A stretch of 64,000 bases of DNA from Limnomonas spitsbergensis (lineage: Eukaryota; Chlorophyta; Chlorophyceae; Chlamydomonadales): contig JAYJMM010000065.1 in the NCBI GenBank assembly GCA_037349105.1, positions 496,001-560,000 of the forward strand. The letters are read 5' to 3'. Numbering within the stretch: position 1 is the first letter of the stretch; each line of letters begins with the position of its first letter. A program made the translations under genes and the position numbers. This document shows positions 1 through 13,181 of the stretch, one piece after another. The notes under the pieces are model-generated. The model was given only the letters and a program-made list of their open reading frames with translations. It did no database searches and was not told the DNA's origin.

Positions 1-2933
1 AGGGTCTAGTGCCCTCCCCCCTACCTGTGGCGTGACCTTGGCCAGGTTAAGGGTTTAGGGCCTAGTGCCCTCCAACCTACCTGTGGCATGACCTTTGCCA
101 GGTTAAGGGTTTAGGGTCTAGTGCCCTCCCCCCTACATGTGGCATGACCTTGGCCAGGTTAAGGGTTTAGGGCCTAGTGCCCTCCAACCTACCTGTGGCA
201 TGACCTTGGCCAGGTTAAGGGTTTAGGGCCTAGTGCCCTCCAACCTACCTGTGGCATGACCTTGGCCAGGTTAAGGGTTTAGGGCCTAGTGCCCTCCAAC
301 CTACCTGTGGCATGACCTTGGCAAGGTTAAGGGTTAAGGGCCTAGTGCCCTCCAACCTACCTGTGGCGTGACCTTGGCAAGATTAAGGGTTTAGGGTCTA
401 GCGCCCTCCAACCTACCTGTGGCGTGACCTTGGCCAGGTTAAGGGTTTAGGGTCTAGTGCCCTCCCCCCTACATGTGGCGTGACCTTGGCCAGGTTAAGG
501 GTTTAGGGTCTAGTGCCCTCCCCCCTACCTGTGGCGTGACCTTGGCCAGGTTAAGGGTTTAGGGTCTAGTGCCCTCCCCCCTACCTGTGGCGTGACCTTG
601 GCCAGGTTAAGGGTTTAGGGCCTAGTGCCCTCCAACCTACCTGTGGCATGACCTTGGCCAGGTTAAGGGTTTAGGGCCTAGTGCCCTCCAACCTACCTGT
701 GGCGTGACCTTGGCAAGATTAAGGGTTTAGGGCCTAGTGCCCTCCAAGCTACCTGTGGCATGACCTTGGCCAGGTTAAGGGTTTAGGGCCTAGTGCCCTC
801 CAACCTACCTGTGGCGTGACCTTGGCCAGGTTAAGGGTTTAGGGCCCAGTGCCCTCCAACCTACCTGTGGCATGACCTTGGCCAGGTTAAGGGTTTAGGG
901 CCTAGTGCCCTCCAACCTACTTGTGGCGTGACCTTGGCAAGATTAAGGGTTTAGGGTCTAGTGCCCTCCCCCCTACATGTGGCGTGACCTTGGCCAGGTT
1001 AAGGGTTTAGGGCCTAGGGCCCCCCCCCCTACATGTGGCGTGACCTTTGCCAGGTTAAGGGTTTAGGGCCCAGTGCCCTCCCCCCTACCTGTGGCGTGAC
1101 CTTGGCAAGGTTAAGGGTTCAGGGCCTAGTGCCCTCCAACCTACCTGTGGCGTGACCTTGGCCAGGTTAAGGGTTTAGGGCCTAGTGCCCTCCAACCTAC
1201 CTGTGGCGTGACCTTTGCCAGGTTAAGGGTTTAGGGTCTAGTGCCCTCCCCCCTACATGTGGCGTGACCTTGGCCAGGTTAAGGGTTTAGGGTCTAGTGC
1301 CCTCCAACCTACCTGTGGCGTGACCTTGGCAAGATTAAGGGTTTAGGGTCTAGTGCCCTCCAACCTACCTGTGGCGTGTCCTTGGCCAGGTTAAGGGTTT
1401 AGGGTCTAGTGCCCTCCCCCCTACCTGTGACGTGACCTTGGCCAGGTTAAGGGTTTAGGGTCTAGTGCCCTCCCCCCTACCTGTGGCGTGACCTTGGCCA
1501 GGTTAAGGGTTTAGGGTCTAGTGCCCTCCCCCCTACCTGTGGCGTGACCTTGGCCAGGTTAAGGGTTTAGGGCCTAGTGCCCTCCAACCTACCTGTGGCA
1601 TGACCTTGGCCAGGTTAAGGGTTTAGGGCCTAGTGCCCTCCAACCTACCTGTGGCGTGACCTTTGCCAGGTTAAGGGTTTAGGGCCCAGTGCCCTCCCCC
1701 CTACCTGTGGCATGACCTTGGCCAGGTTAAGGGTTTAGGGCCTAGTGCCCTCCAACCTACCTGTGGCGTGACCTTGGCCAGCTTAAGGGTTTAGGGCCTA
1801 GTGCCCTCCAACCTACCTGTGGCGTGACCTTGGCCAGATTAAGGGTTTAGGGTCTAGTGCCCTCCCCCCTACATGTGGCATGACCTTGGCCAGGTTAAGG
1901 GTTTAGGGCCTAGTGCCCTCCAACCTACCTGTGGCATGACCTTGGCCAGGTTAAGGGTTTAGGGCCTAGTGCCCTCCAACCTACCTGTGGCGTGACCTTT
2001 GCCAGGTTAAGGGTTTAGGGCCCAGTGCCCTCCAACCTACCTGTGGCATGACCTTGGCCAGGTTAAGGGTTTAGGGCCTAGTGCCCTCCAACCTACCTGT
2101 GGCGTGACCTTTGCCAGGTTAAGGGTTTAGGGCCTAGTGCCCTCCAACCTACCTGTGGCGTGACCTTGGCCAGGTTAAGGGTTTAGGGCCTAGTGCCCTC
2201 CAACCTACCTGTGGCGTGACCTTGGCCAGGTTAAGGGTTTAGGGCCTAGTGCCCTTCAACCTACCTGTGGCGTGACCTTGGCAAGGTTAAGGGTTCAGGG
2301 CTTAGTGCCCTCCAACCTACCTGTGGCGTGACCTTGGCCAGGTTAAGGGTTTAGGGCCTAGTGCCCTCCAACCTACCTGTGGCATGACCTTGGCCAGGTT
2401 AAGGGTTAAGGGCCTAGTGCCCTCCAACCTACCTGTGGCGTGACCTTGGCCAGGTTAAGGGTTTAGGGCCTAGTGCCCTCCAACCTACCTGTGGCGTGAC
2501 CTTTGCCAGGTTAAGGGTTTAGGGCCTAGTGCCCTCCAACCTACCTGTGGCGTGACCTTGGCCAGGTTAAGGGTTTAGGGCCTAGTGCCCTCCAACCTAC
2601 CTGTGGCGTGACCTTGGCCAGGTTAAGGGTTTAGGGCCTAGTGCCCTCCAACCTACCTGTGGCGTGACCTTGGCCAGATTAAGGGTTTAGGGTCTAGTGC
2701 CCTCCCCCCTACCTGTGGCATGACCTTGGCCAGGTTAAGGGTTTAGGGCCTAGTGCCCCCCTACCTGTGGCGTGACCTTGGCCAGGTTAAGGGTTTAGGG
2801 TCTAGTGCCCTCCCCCCTACCTGTGGCGTGACCTTGGCCAGGTTAAGGGTTTAGGGCCTAGTGCCCTCCAACCTACCTGTGGCGTGACCTTGGCCAGGTT
2901 AAGGGTTTAGGGCCTAGTGCCCCCCCCCCCTAC
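1..2933. repeat. 56-bp minisatellite seeded by a SPY exon-donor junction
   Basis: About 52 copies of a 56-bp unit with few mismatches. On the minus strand each unit reads the last ~24 nt of SPY exon n (codons for LAKVTPQ), then GTAGG and ~30 nt of intron ending in CCCTAAACCCTTAA. Every copy therefore carries a potential 5' splice site. Sub-variants alternate (CCAACC or CCCCCC; TTGGCC or TTTGCC) in a pattern suggesting repeated block duplication. The array runs off the left edge of the window. Confidence 0.97.
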
Positions 2934-3083
2934 CTGTGGCGTGACCTTGGCCAGATTGTTGAAGGAGCCAAAGGTGACGTATCCGTTGATCAGGGCTGGC
3001 AGCTCCGAAACCGAGGGCACGTCAGGGGAGGGCGTGTAGCAGAGGAAGCAGCCGGGCAGCCGCACCAACTGCTCCGCATACGT
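2934..3083 (-). CDS. SPY: SPY exon n (catalytic region, last in window)
   Basis: 50 codons: YAEQLVRLPGCFLCYTPSP to YVTFGSFNNLAKVTPQ. Plant SPY has VEELVRLPDCFLCYTPSP and FVTFGSFNNLAKITPK. Acceptor CCATTGCAG, donor GTAGGG. The last eight codons plus donor are the seed of the 1-2933 array. Confidence 0.96.
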
Positions 3084-6000
3084 CTGCAATGGGAAGGTGA
3101 GAGAGAAGAGAGGGGGGGGTGGTAGGGGAGGCAGTATATGGTTCATGGTTCAGGGATATAGTGGTTTAGGGTTCAGGGATATAGTGGTTCATGGTTCAGG
3201 GATATAGGGGTTTGGGGTTCAGGGATATAGGGGTTTGGGGTTCAGGTATATAGTTGTTTGGGGTTCATGGATATCGGGGTTTGGGGTTCAGGGATATATG
3301 AGTTTAGGGTTCAGGGATATAGTGGTTTGGGGATCAGGGATATAGGAGTTTAAGGTTCAGGGATATAGGGGTTTAGGGTTCAGGGATATAGTGGTTCATG
3401 GTTCAGGGATATAGGGGTTTGGGATTCAGGGCTTAGGGGTTTGGGGTTCAGGGATATAGGGGTTTGGGGTTCAGCGATATAGGAGTTTAGGGATAGGGAT
3501 ATAGTGGTTTGGGATTCAGGTATATAGTTGTTTGGGGGTCAGGGATATGGTGGCTCATGATTCAGGGATATAGTGGTTCATGGTTCAGGGATATAGTGGT
3601 TTGGGGTTCAGGGATGTAGTGGTTCATGGTTCAGGGATTTAGTTGTTTAGGGTTTAGGGATATAGTGGTTCATGATTCAGGGATATAGTGGTTCATTGTT
3701 CAGGGATATAGTGGTTCATTGTTCAGTGATATAGTGGTTCATGGTTCAGGGATATAGGGGTTTGGGGTTCAGGGATATAGGAGTTTGGGGTTCAAGGATA
3801 TAGGAGTTTGGGGTTCAGGGATATAAGGGTCTGGGGCTCAGAGTTATAGGGGTTTGGGGTTCAGGGATATAGGAGTTTGGGGTTCAGGGATATAGTGGTT
3901 TGGGGTTCAGGGATATAGGGGTCTGGGGCTCAGAGTTATAGGGGTTTGGGGTTCAGGGATATAGAAGTTCGGGTTTCTTTCACCCCCCCCATGACTCACC
4001 CCTCCCCTGGTCACCTGCAGCGTGTCCTCAGGGTCGCAGGTGATGTCTGTAATCCGGTAGTCCACTGCCTCCAGGCCGGTGGAGTTGGGATAACCAATCC
4101 ACGTCGCCTGCAGGGGAGCAGGCTTCATGGCCATAACCCCTAGCCGGTTGTTGGCAGTATGGCCTGAAAGGGGGGTTAGTAAATTTTAGTACATTTCAGT
4201 ACATTTAGCTTCATGGCCATGACCCCTAGTTGGCAGTATGGCCTGAAAGTGGGGTTGAGGACATTTTAGGACATGTCAGCGAGTACATTTAGTATATTTT
4301 AGCGAGGGGGGGGCAAAAACAAAAAAAATCGACCCCATCCCCCTATTTTGTAGAGCTGAACGAGAGCGTTCCATAGCTGGTATTGTAATGTGTTTTGGCT
4401 GAGGGGGATGGGAGATATGGGGGGGCAAAGTTGAGGGGGGGGGGGGGGGCGGTGGATGGTCCCCCCCCAAAATCCAAATATTTATTTTCTTCCAAACTCC
4501 GTATCTTTTTTCTGGAGGTCTGTTGAGGCTGACTGCGGCACCTATGTGTTCTCCTTGCCAACACGAGTCCATTTACATCCTAAAATGTTGCTTGAACCAC
4601 CACATGACCCCCTGCCCCCCCACACTGAGGGCTCCATTGGACACACCCCGAAACCAGCTGAGTCATTCTTAGGAAAGGTATTATACGCATTCTGGAAACA
4701 TGTGATCGCTATTGAGCAGCAGTCGGTAGTCGATAGCCTGGCTGAGCTCAGTACCCAAATTGACTGTTAGCATGAATTGTGATCGCTAGCGAGCATTGGT
4801 CGGTACTCAATAGCCTGGCTGAGCCCGGTAACAAAATTAACTGTTGGCCTGTCATCACCTAACGAATTGAGATATACCAGTAGAAGCACCCTGACAAGCT
4901 GATAAAAAAAATCACACCTTACGTGCCTTGTAATTTTGAATTTTGACCGAGATATTTGAATTTCAATGGGTCCCGGAGGCGGGGTGGGTGGGTGGGTGGC
5001 TGGGTGGGTGACTCGTTGGGTGTTCGTTTTTTGGGGGGGGGGATGGGGTCAAGTTTGTAGTACAACTACATTGTAGTATAACTACATTTGTAGCACAACC
5101 ACATTGGAGTGCAACTACATTTGTAGTACAACTACATTTGTAGTACAACTACATTTGTAGTACAACTACATTTGTAGTACAACTACATTTGTAGTACAAC
5201 TACATTTGTAGTACAACTACATCTTGAGGGATGTGTTTAAAAATTGTGTTATTTTATGGTGGGATTTTTATAAGCCTGAGCATAAAGCGCTCGCGTGGCT
5301 CAGTGCAGGCAGTCACTGACTGCAGTCATGACTGCGGCTGTGCCCATCTACAAGAATCTCTTGACCAAGTACTCCATCAACACAGACTATAAGACCATGA
5401 AAACATGTGCCTTTCACTCTCTTCCTCCTCAAGACATGATCACGAAAAAGGAAGACACAGCTGGCCTTCTCAACTGCAGCGCCTGCCTCGTTCCAGTACA
5501 ACATGTCATTCGTCACCGCTTTGGCATCACTGTCGAAGACAACTTCAACAACGTCCGGGTATTGTACCAATGAGTTTTTTAAAATGAGTTTTTTTAGAAT
5601 GATAGGCAAGTTAGCGACATGACGGTAGCGCACCCTGGACGTTTTTTTGTGGGGTGGTATTCAGTTTTTTCGGGGGGGGCATTTCAGGGTTTCCCCCTGT
5701 CCAGAAATTCGGTCCCCAGCCCTAAGGATCAACATGCAAATCACATAGAGAAAGGCGGGGTACCAAAACCCCCTGAACCCTGAACCCAACCAAGCCATGG
5801 ACCTAAACCCTAGTAACCCACACGCGAGCTCCACCAACTCATACACCGGACCAGAATTCACATAAGGAAGAAATACTGAAAGAAAGCTACGCCTCGTGTG
5901 GGGCGTGAGAGCTCAGGAAACAGCGCAGCCTGGGCCAAAGCCATCATTTACTTTCCACGCACCGACAAAACCGACCAATCGACCTACCCCCTGTAAATAA

Positions 6001-9000
6001 ACCCTAAACCCACAACCGAACCAGTCGACCTTCCCCCTATAAAGTAACCCTAAACCCACAACCGAACCAGTCGACCTACCCCCTGTAAACAAACCCTAAT
6101 CCCACAACCGAACCAGTCGACCTTCCCCCTGTAAATAAACCCTAAACCCACAACCGAACCAGTCGACCTACCCCCTGTAAATAAACCCTAAACCCACAAC
6201 CGAACCAGACGACCTACCCCCTGTAAATAAACCCTAAACCCACAACCGAACCAGACGACCTTCCCCCTGTAAATAAACCCTAAACCCACAACCGAACCAG
6301 TCGACCTACCCCCTGTAAATAAACCCTAAACCCACAACCGAACCAGTCGACCTACCCCCTGTAAACAAACCCTAATCCCACAACCGAACCAGTCGACCTA
6401 CCCCCTGTAAATAAACCCTAAACCCACAACCGAACCAGTCGACCTTCCCCCTGTAAATAAACCCTAAACCCACATCCGAACCAGTCGACCTTCCCCCTGT
6501 AAATAAACCCTAAACCCACAACCGAACCAGTCGACCTTCCCCCTGTAAATAAACCCTAAACCCACAACCGAACCAGTCGACCTACCCCCTGTAAATAAAC
6601 CCTAAACCCACAACCAAACCAGTCCACTTCACCCCCTCATAACCTACCCGTGAGCTCCACCAGTATGTCGACGCGGTCCGACCGTACCATTGCCGCCAGA
6701 TCCGCTTCGCTCACTCGCGCGACGTCCCTCCACACGCCCCCCGCCCCCTCCACACCTCGCCTCAGACGCGCAGTCTTGACGTCCTGCTTGAGCGCGCAGC
6801 AGTAGACGATATGCTGCACGTGAGTGGAGGTCCTGCAATGAGGGTGGGGGGGAAGGTGGTTGGAGTGTGGATGGCATTTACATGTGTGGGGGTGCAGTAG
6901 ACGATATGCCGCACGTGAGTAGATGTCCTGCAATGAGGGTGGGGGGGAAGGTGGTTGGAGTGTGGATGGCATTTACATGTGTGTGGTGCAATAGACGATA
7001 TGCCGCACGTGAGTAGAGGTCCTGCAATGAGGGTGGGGGGGGAAGGTGGTTGGAGTGTGGATGGCATTTACATGTGTGTGGGTGCAGTAGACGATATGCT
7101 GCACGTGAATGGATGTCCTGCAATGAGGGTTGGGGGGAAGGTGGCTGGTGTGTGTGTGTGGGGGGGTGTATAGTTGGGGAGGGGGGAGTGGTTGGAGGGT
7201 GTGTGTGTGTGGGGGGGGGGGGGGGGGGAGTGGGGAGGAGGTGGTTGGTGTGGTGTGTGTGTGTGGAGAGTGGGGTGGGGGGTGGAGTGGGGGGGAGGGG
7301 GTTGGTGTATGGATGGGGCGCAGAAGTATACCACATGGCATTGCCATGAGTGGGGATGCAGTAGATTCGAATTGCCTTCCCCTATCATAAACGTTGATGA
7401 GGGGCGAGGGATGCATTGAAATACGCAATTTTGCCTTGACAACGCCAGTTTTAGTTGGAAATCTAGAGTTCCCCCCTCCATACTACCTCAGTTGGAAATC
7501 TAGAGTTCCCCCCTCCATACTACCTCAGTTGGAAACCTAGAGTTCCCCCCCCATACTACCTCAGTTGGAAACCTAGAGTTCCCCCCCCATACTACCTCAG
7601 TTGGAAACCTAGAGTTCCCCCCTCCCCCCATACCACCTCAGTTGGAAACCTAGAGTTCCCCCCCCCATACTACCTCAGTTGGAAACCTAGAGTTCCCCCC
7701 CCCCATACTACCTCAGTTGGAAACCTAGAGTTCCCCCCCCCATACTACCTCAGTTGGAAACCTAGAGTCCCCCCCCCCCCCCCCATACTACCTCAGTTGG
7801 AAACCTAGAGTTCCCCCCTCCCCCCATACTACCTCAGTTGGAAACCTAGAGTTCCCCCCCCATACTACCTCAGTTGGAAACCTAGAGTTCCCCCCTCCCC
7901 CCATACTACCTCAGTTGGAAACCTAGAGTTCCCCCCCCCCCCCCATACTACTTCAGTTGGAAACCTAGAGTTCCCCCCTCCATACTACTTCAGTTGGAAA
8001 CCTAGAGTTCCCCCCTCCCCCCATACTACCTCAGTTGGAAACCTAGAGTTCCCCCCCCCCTCCATACTACTTCAGTTGGAAACCTAGAGTTCCCCCCCCC
8101 ATACTACCTCAGTTGGAAACCTAGAGTTCCCCCCTCCATACTACTTCAGTTGGAAACCTAGAGTTCCCCCCCCCCCATACTACCTCAGTTGGAAACCTAG
8201 AGTTCCCCCCTCCATACTACTTCAGTTGGAAACCTAGAGTTCCCCCCCCCATACTACTTCAGTTGGAAACCTAGAGTTCCCCCCTCCATACTACTTCAGT
8301 TGGAAATCTAGAGTTCCCCCCCCCCCCCATACTACCTCAGTTGGAAACCTAGAGTTCCCCCCCCCCCCCCCCCCCCCCCATACTACCTCAGTTGGAAACC
8401 TAGAGTTCCCCCCCCCCCATACTACCTCAGTTGGAAACCTAGAGTTCCCCCCTCCATACTACTTCAGTTGTAAACCTAGAGTTCCCCCCCCCCATACTAC
8501 CTCAGTTGGAAACCTAGAGTTCCCCCCCCATACTACCTCAGTTGGAAACCTAGAGTTCCCCCCCCCCCCCCCCCCCCCATACTACCTCAGTTGGAAACCT
8601 AGAGTTCCCCCCTCCCCCCATACTACCTCAGTTGGAAACCTAGAGTTCCCCCCCCCCCCCCCCCATACTACTTCAGTTGGAAACCTAGAGTTCCCCCCTC
8701 CCCCCATACTACCTCAGTTGGAAACCTAGAGTTCCCCCCTCCCCCCATACTACCTCAGTTGGAAACCTAGAGTTCCCCCCTCCATACTACCTCAGTTGGA
8801 AACCTAGAGTTCCCCCCCCATACTACCTCAGTTGGAAACCTAGAGTTCCCCCCCCATACTACCTCAGTTGGAAACCTAGAGTTCCCCCCTCCCCCCATAC
8901 TACCTCAGTTGGAAACCTAGAGTTCCCCCCCCCATACTACCTCAGTTGGAAACCTAGAGTTCCCCCCTCCATACTACCTCAGTTGGAAACCTAGAGTTCC

Positions 9001-12000
9001 CCCCTCCATACTACCTCAGTTGGAAACCTGGAGTCCCCCCCCCCCATACTACCTCAGTTGGAAACCTAGAGTTCCCCCCTCCATACTACCTCAGTTGGAA
9101 ACCTAGAGTTCCCCCCTCCATACTACCTCAGTTGGAAACCTGGAGTCCCCCCCCCCCATACTACTTCAGTTGGAAACCTAGAGTTCCCCCCCCCCATACT
9201 ACCTCAGTTGGAAACCTAGAGTTCCCCCCCCCCATACTACCTCAGTTGGAAACCTAGAGTTCCCCCCCCCATACTACCTCAGTTGGAAACCTAGAGTTCC
9301 CCCCCCCATACTACCTCAGTTGGAAACCTAGAGTTCCCCCCCATACTACCTCAGATTGAAACCTAGAGTTGGAAATTATTTGCTTTCTCCATATGACGGT
9401 CTTGAGGGATGCATTGAATAATCAATTTATTCACACCTGAGGTAATTCAAATACACAGTACTGTCCACACCCCACACCTGCAACACCCATACCCACCAGC
9501 TGTCACACACACATTCATTTTTTTGGCCATGCCTGCCAGCTGTCACGCACATTTACCAGCTGTCACATACCTGTGCCTGGACAGGGGCGCCTCCGCAAAG
9601 TATGAAACCGAATGTGTGAACAAATCCGGCGACACGTAGCCCACCACCAGGCAGCGCTCGGGTCGCAGATCTAGATCCGCACGAGGCGTGGGGGGGAGGC
9701 GGGGATGCTGCCGCTGGAATTCCCGCCCCCACTCCGAGTGGGCTTTGCAAACAATAGGGTCCTCGCCTTAGGAACAGGGAAAAAAACAGGGAAGAGGGGG
9801 GGAGAGGGGGGATAAGGAATGAAGAGGGAATAAAGACGGAGCAGGGAATAAAAAGGAAATGAAGAGGGATGAGGGAAGAAAGAGGGAGGAGGGTAAACAG
9901 AGGGAATGAAGAGGGAATGCAGAGGGAACAGGGAAGAGAGGGGTTGCGGGGGAACAGGGCATGAAGAGGGAATACAACAGGGAAGAGGAAAGAGCAGGGG
10001 GGGGAGGGGGGGGGGTATAAAAGAGGAAAGAGGGGGGAGAGGGGGGAGGGAGGAGGGAGGAGAGGGAGTAGGCATGGCCGGGGGATATAGGCGGGAGGAG
10101 GCAAGAGCGGGGGGCAGGGAGGTGTTAAGAGAGGGCGGTGAGAGAGGGGGAGAGAGAGGAGGCATGGGTTGGGGATAGGCGGGAGGAGGCAAAAGGGGGG
10201 AACAGGTAGCTGTGAAGAGAGGGCGGTGACAGAGGGGGAGAGGGAGGAGGCATGGGCGGGGGATAGGCGGGAGGGAACAGCGGGAACAGGGAGGTGTGAA
10301 GAGAGGGCAGTGAGAGAGGGGGGGAGGGAGGAGGGAACAGCGGGGAAGTATGAGGGGGGGAGAGGGAGGAGGGAACAGCGGGGAAGTATGAGGGGGGGAG
10401 AGGGAGGAGGGAACAGCAGGGAAGTATGAGGGGGGGAAGAGGGAGGAGGGAACAGCGGGGAAGTATGAGGGGGGGAGAGGGAGGAGGGAACAGCGGGGAA
10501 GTATGAGGGGGGAAGAGGGAGGAGGGAACAGCAGGGAAGTATGAGGGGGGAAGAGGGAGGAGGGAACAGCGGGGAAGTATGAGGGGGGGAGAGGGAGGAG
10601 GGAACAGCGGGGAAGTATGAGGGGGGGGAAGAGGGAGGAGGGAACAGCGGGGAAGTATAAGGGGGGGAGAGGGAGGAGGGAACAGCGGGGAAGTATGAGG
10701 GGGGGAGAGGGAGGAGGGAACAGCGGGGAAGTATGAGGGGGGGAGAGGGAGGAGGGAACAGCGGGGAAGTATGAGGGGGGGAGAGGGAGGAGGGAACAGC
10801 GGGGAAGTATGAGGGGGGGAGAGGGAGGAGGGAACAGCGGGGAAGCATGAGGGGGGGAGAGGGAGGAGGGAACAGCGGGGAAGTATGAGGGGGGAAGAGG
10901 GAGGAGGGAACAGCGGGGAAGTATGAGGGGGGGAGAGGGAGGAGGGAACAGCGGGGAAGTATGAGGGGGGGAGAGGGAGGAGGGAACAGCGGGGAAGTAT
11001 GAGGGGGGAAGAGGGAGGAGGGAAGAGCGGGGAAGTATGAGGGGGGGAAGAGGGAGGAGGGAACAGCGGGGAAGTATGAGGGGGGGAAGAGGGAGGAGGG
11101 AACAGCGGGGAAGTATGAGGGGGGGAAGAGGGAGGAGGGAACAGCGGGGAAGTATGAGGGGGGAAGAGGGAGGAGGGAACAGCGGGGAAGTATGAGGGGG
11201 GGAAGAGGGAGGAGGGAACAGCGGGGAAGTATGAGGGGGGAAGAGGGAGGAGGGAACAGCGGGGAAGTATGAGGGGGGAAGAGGGAGGAGGGAACAGCGG
11301 GGAAGTATGAGGGGGGAAGAGGGAGGAGGGAACAGCGGGGAAGTATGAGGGGGGAAGAGGGAGGAGGGAACAGCGGGGAAGTATGAGGGGGGAAGAGGGA
11401 GGAGGGAACAGCGGGGAAGTATGAGGGGGGAAGAGGGAGGAGGGAACAGCGGGGAAGTATGAGGGGGGAAGAGGGAGGAGGGAACAGCGGGGAAGTATGA
11501 GGGGGGAAGAGGGAGGAGGGAACAGCGGGGAAGTATGAGGGGGGGAGAGGGAGGAGGGAACAGCGGGGAAGTATGAGGGGGGAAGAGGGAGGAGGGAACA
11601 GCGGGGAAGTATGAGGGGGGGAGAGGGAGGAGGGAACAGCGGGGAAGTACGAGGGGGGGGAGAGGGAGGAGGGAAGAGCGGGGAAGTATGAGGGGGGGAG
11701 AGGGAGGAGGGAACAGCAGGGAAGTATGAGGGGGGGAAGAGGGAGGAGGGAAGAACAGGAACATTGAATGCATATTAAACATGTGCAAGAGATAAACCAG
11801 CATGGACAGTGGCCACCAGGGGGGGAGGGGGGCAATTAGCGGGTCCGGGGCGGGAATTTTTGTCACTTTAGCCAGGCTCAAGCCTGGCTCAGACAAGCTT
11901 CAAATATTAAGATGTTTCATTTCCTAGCTTCCAATTTGCAAATTACATGCTTTGACAAAATTTCCAGCCCTGGAACCCCTGGTTGCCCCCCCCCCCCCTC

Positions 12001-13140
12001 GTGCTGACATGTGCATTTTACGATTAGCCGGTATATATACCATCATGCCATTATCCCGAATAATGCAATCAAGTAATTTATTCCAGAGGTAAACAATACG
12101 AGTTTGCCTGTTCTCGTGTCCATGCCCTGAGCTTAGGCCCCCCCACTTCTAAACCCTAAACCCTACCCACCCCCCTCCCTCTCACCCGGGTAAATGTAAT
12201 TGAGGGCCAGCAAGCGGTTCTGTCCGGCATTCCTGGATCCCGGCGACAGCTCCAGAGAGCGGCTGTAGGACTGAATGGCCTCACTAATAGCACCCACGTC
12301 ACGCTGCATGGGGGGGGAGGTGTGTGTGTGTGGGGGGAGGGGGCATGGGAGCTGTGTGTGTGGAGGAGGGGGGGGGCAGAAAGGCCTCATTAATAGCACC
12401 CACGCCATGCTGCATGGGGGGGTGTAGCTGTGTGTGTGGGGGGGGGGGATGCATGGGGGCTGTGCGTGGAAGGAGGGGGGGGGGGCTGAATGGCCTCACT
12501 GATAGCACCACGTCACGCTGCATGGAGGCAGAGGGGGGGGGGGCTGAATGTGGGAGGAGGAAGGGACTGGAGGAGGAGGGGTGAGGAAGGTTATGAATGA
12601 CCTCAGTAATAGCGCAGTATCACGGGGCATGGTAGATTTGAAGCTTTGTGGACTTTTTACAGTCCAACAGAGCATCACATTTGATACATGGGACTTGTGC
12701 CAGAAAACAAGACAGGCACTTAATACACTAGGACGATACGTTGGTTTAACAGGGTACGATTTTTTTAAGCGGTGGGGTACGGTGCATAAAACAATACGGT
12801 ATAAGGGCCCCAATTCATGGTCGGGGTTAGGGTTTACGGTGGGTGGCTTAGGGCTTAGGGTTCTAGGTGTTGATGGGGGTGTATAGGGTTTGGGGGGGCA
12901 TGGTATAAGGGGGGGGGGGGGCATTCCTTACTCGGTTCTATCGAATAATAATAAACAAGGTACTGCCATTCATCATGAACAGGTGTGGGATGCAAGAAGG
13001 AGCACATACCCTCCTTGCCTGCATGACCTCCTAACGCCCTCCCTCCACCCCCCCTCTACTCACCATGTAATGCCCCCCCCCCCCCCTCTCACCTGCAGTA
13101 CTCCTAGATTTTGATGCCCCGCCCCCCCTGCTTCCCCCCG

Positions 13141-13181
<41 letters not shown>

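Noticed and set aside
1..2933. Telomere or subtelomere
   Set aside because: TTTAGGG occurs once per 56-bp unit, embedded in an exon-derived repeat downstream of a SPY exon; it is not a terminal repeat.
2907..3146. 79-codon minus frame as a gene
   Set aside because: It overlaps SPY exon n in frame but its start is read from intron; the exon borders explain it.
7450..9370. CRISPR array
   Set aside because: Regular repeats, but the spacers are only variable C runs and the genome is eukaryotic with introns; it is a minisatellite.
9553..11896. Overlapping 760- and 741-codon minus-strand frames (Pro/Leu/Ser-rich)
   Set aside because: They come from a 38-bp stop-free repeat read in every frame; the real SPY exon k (9571-9766) uses another frame.
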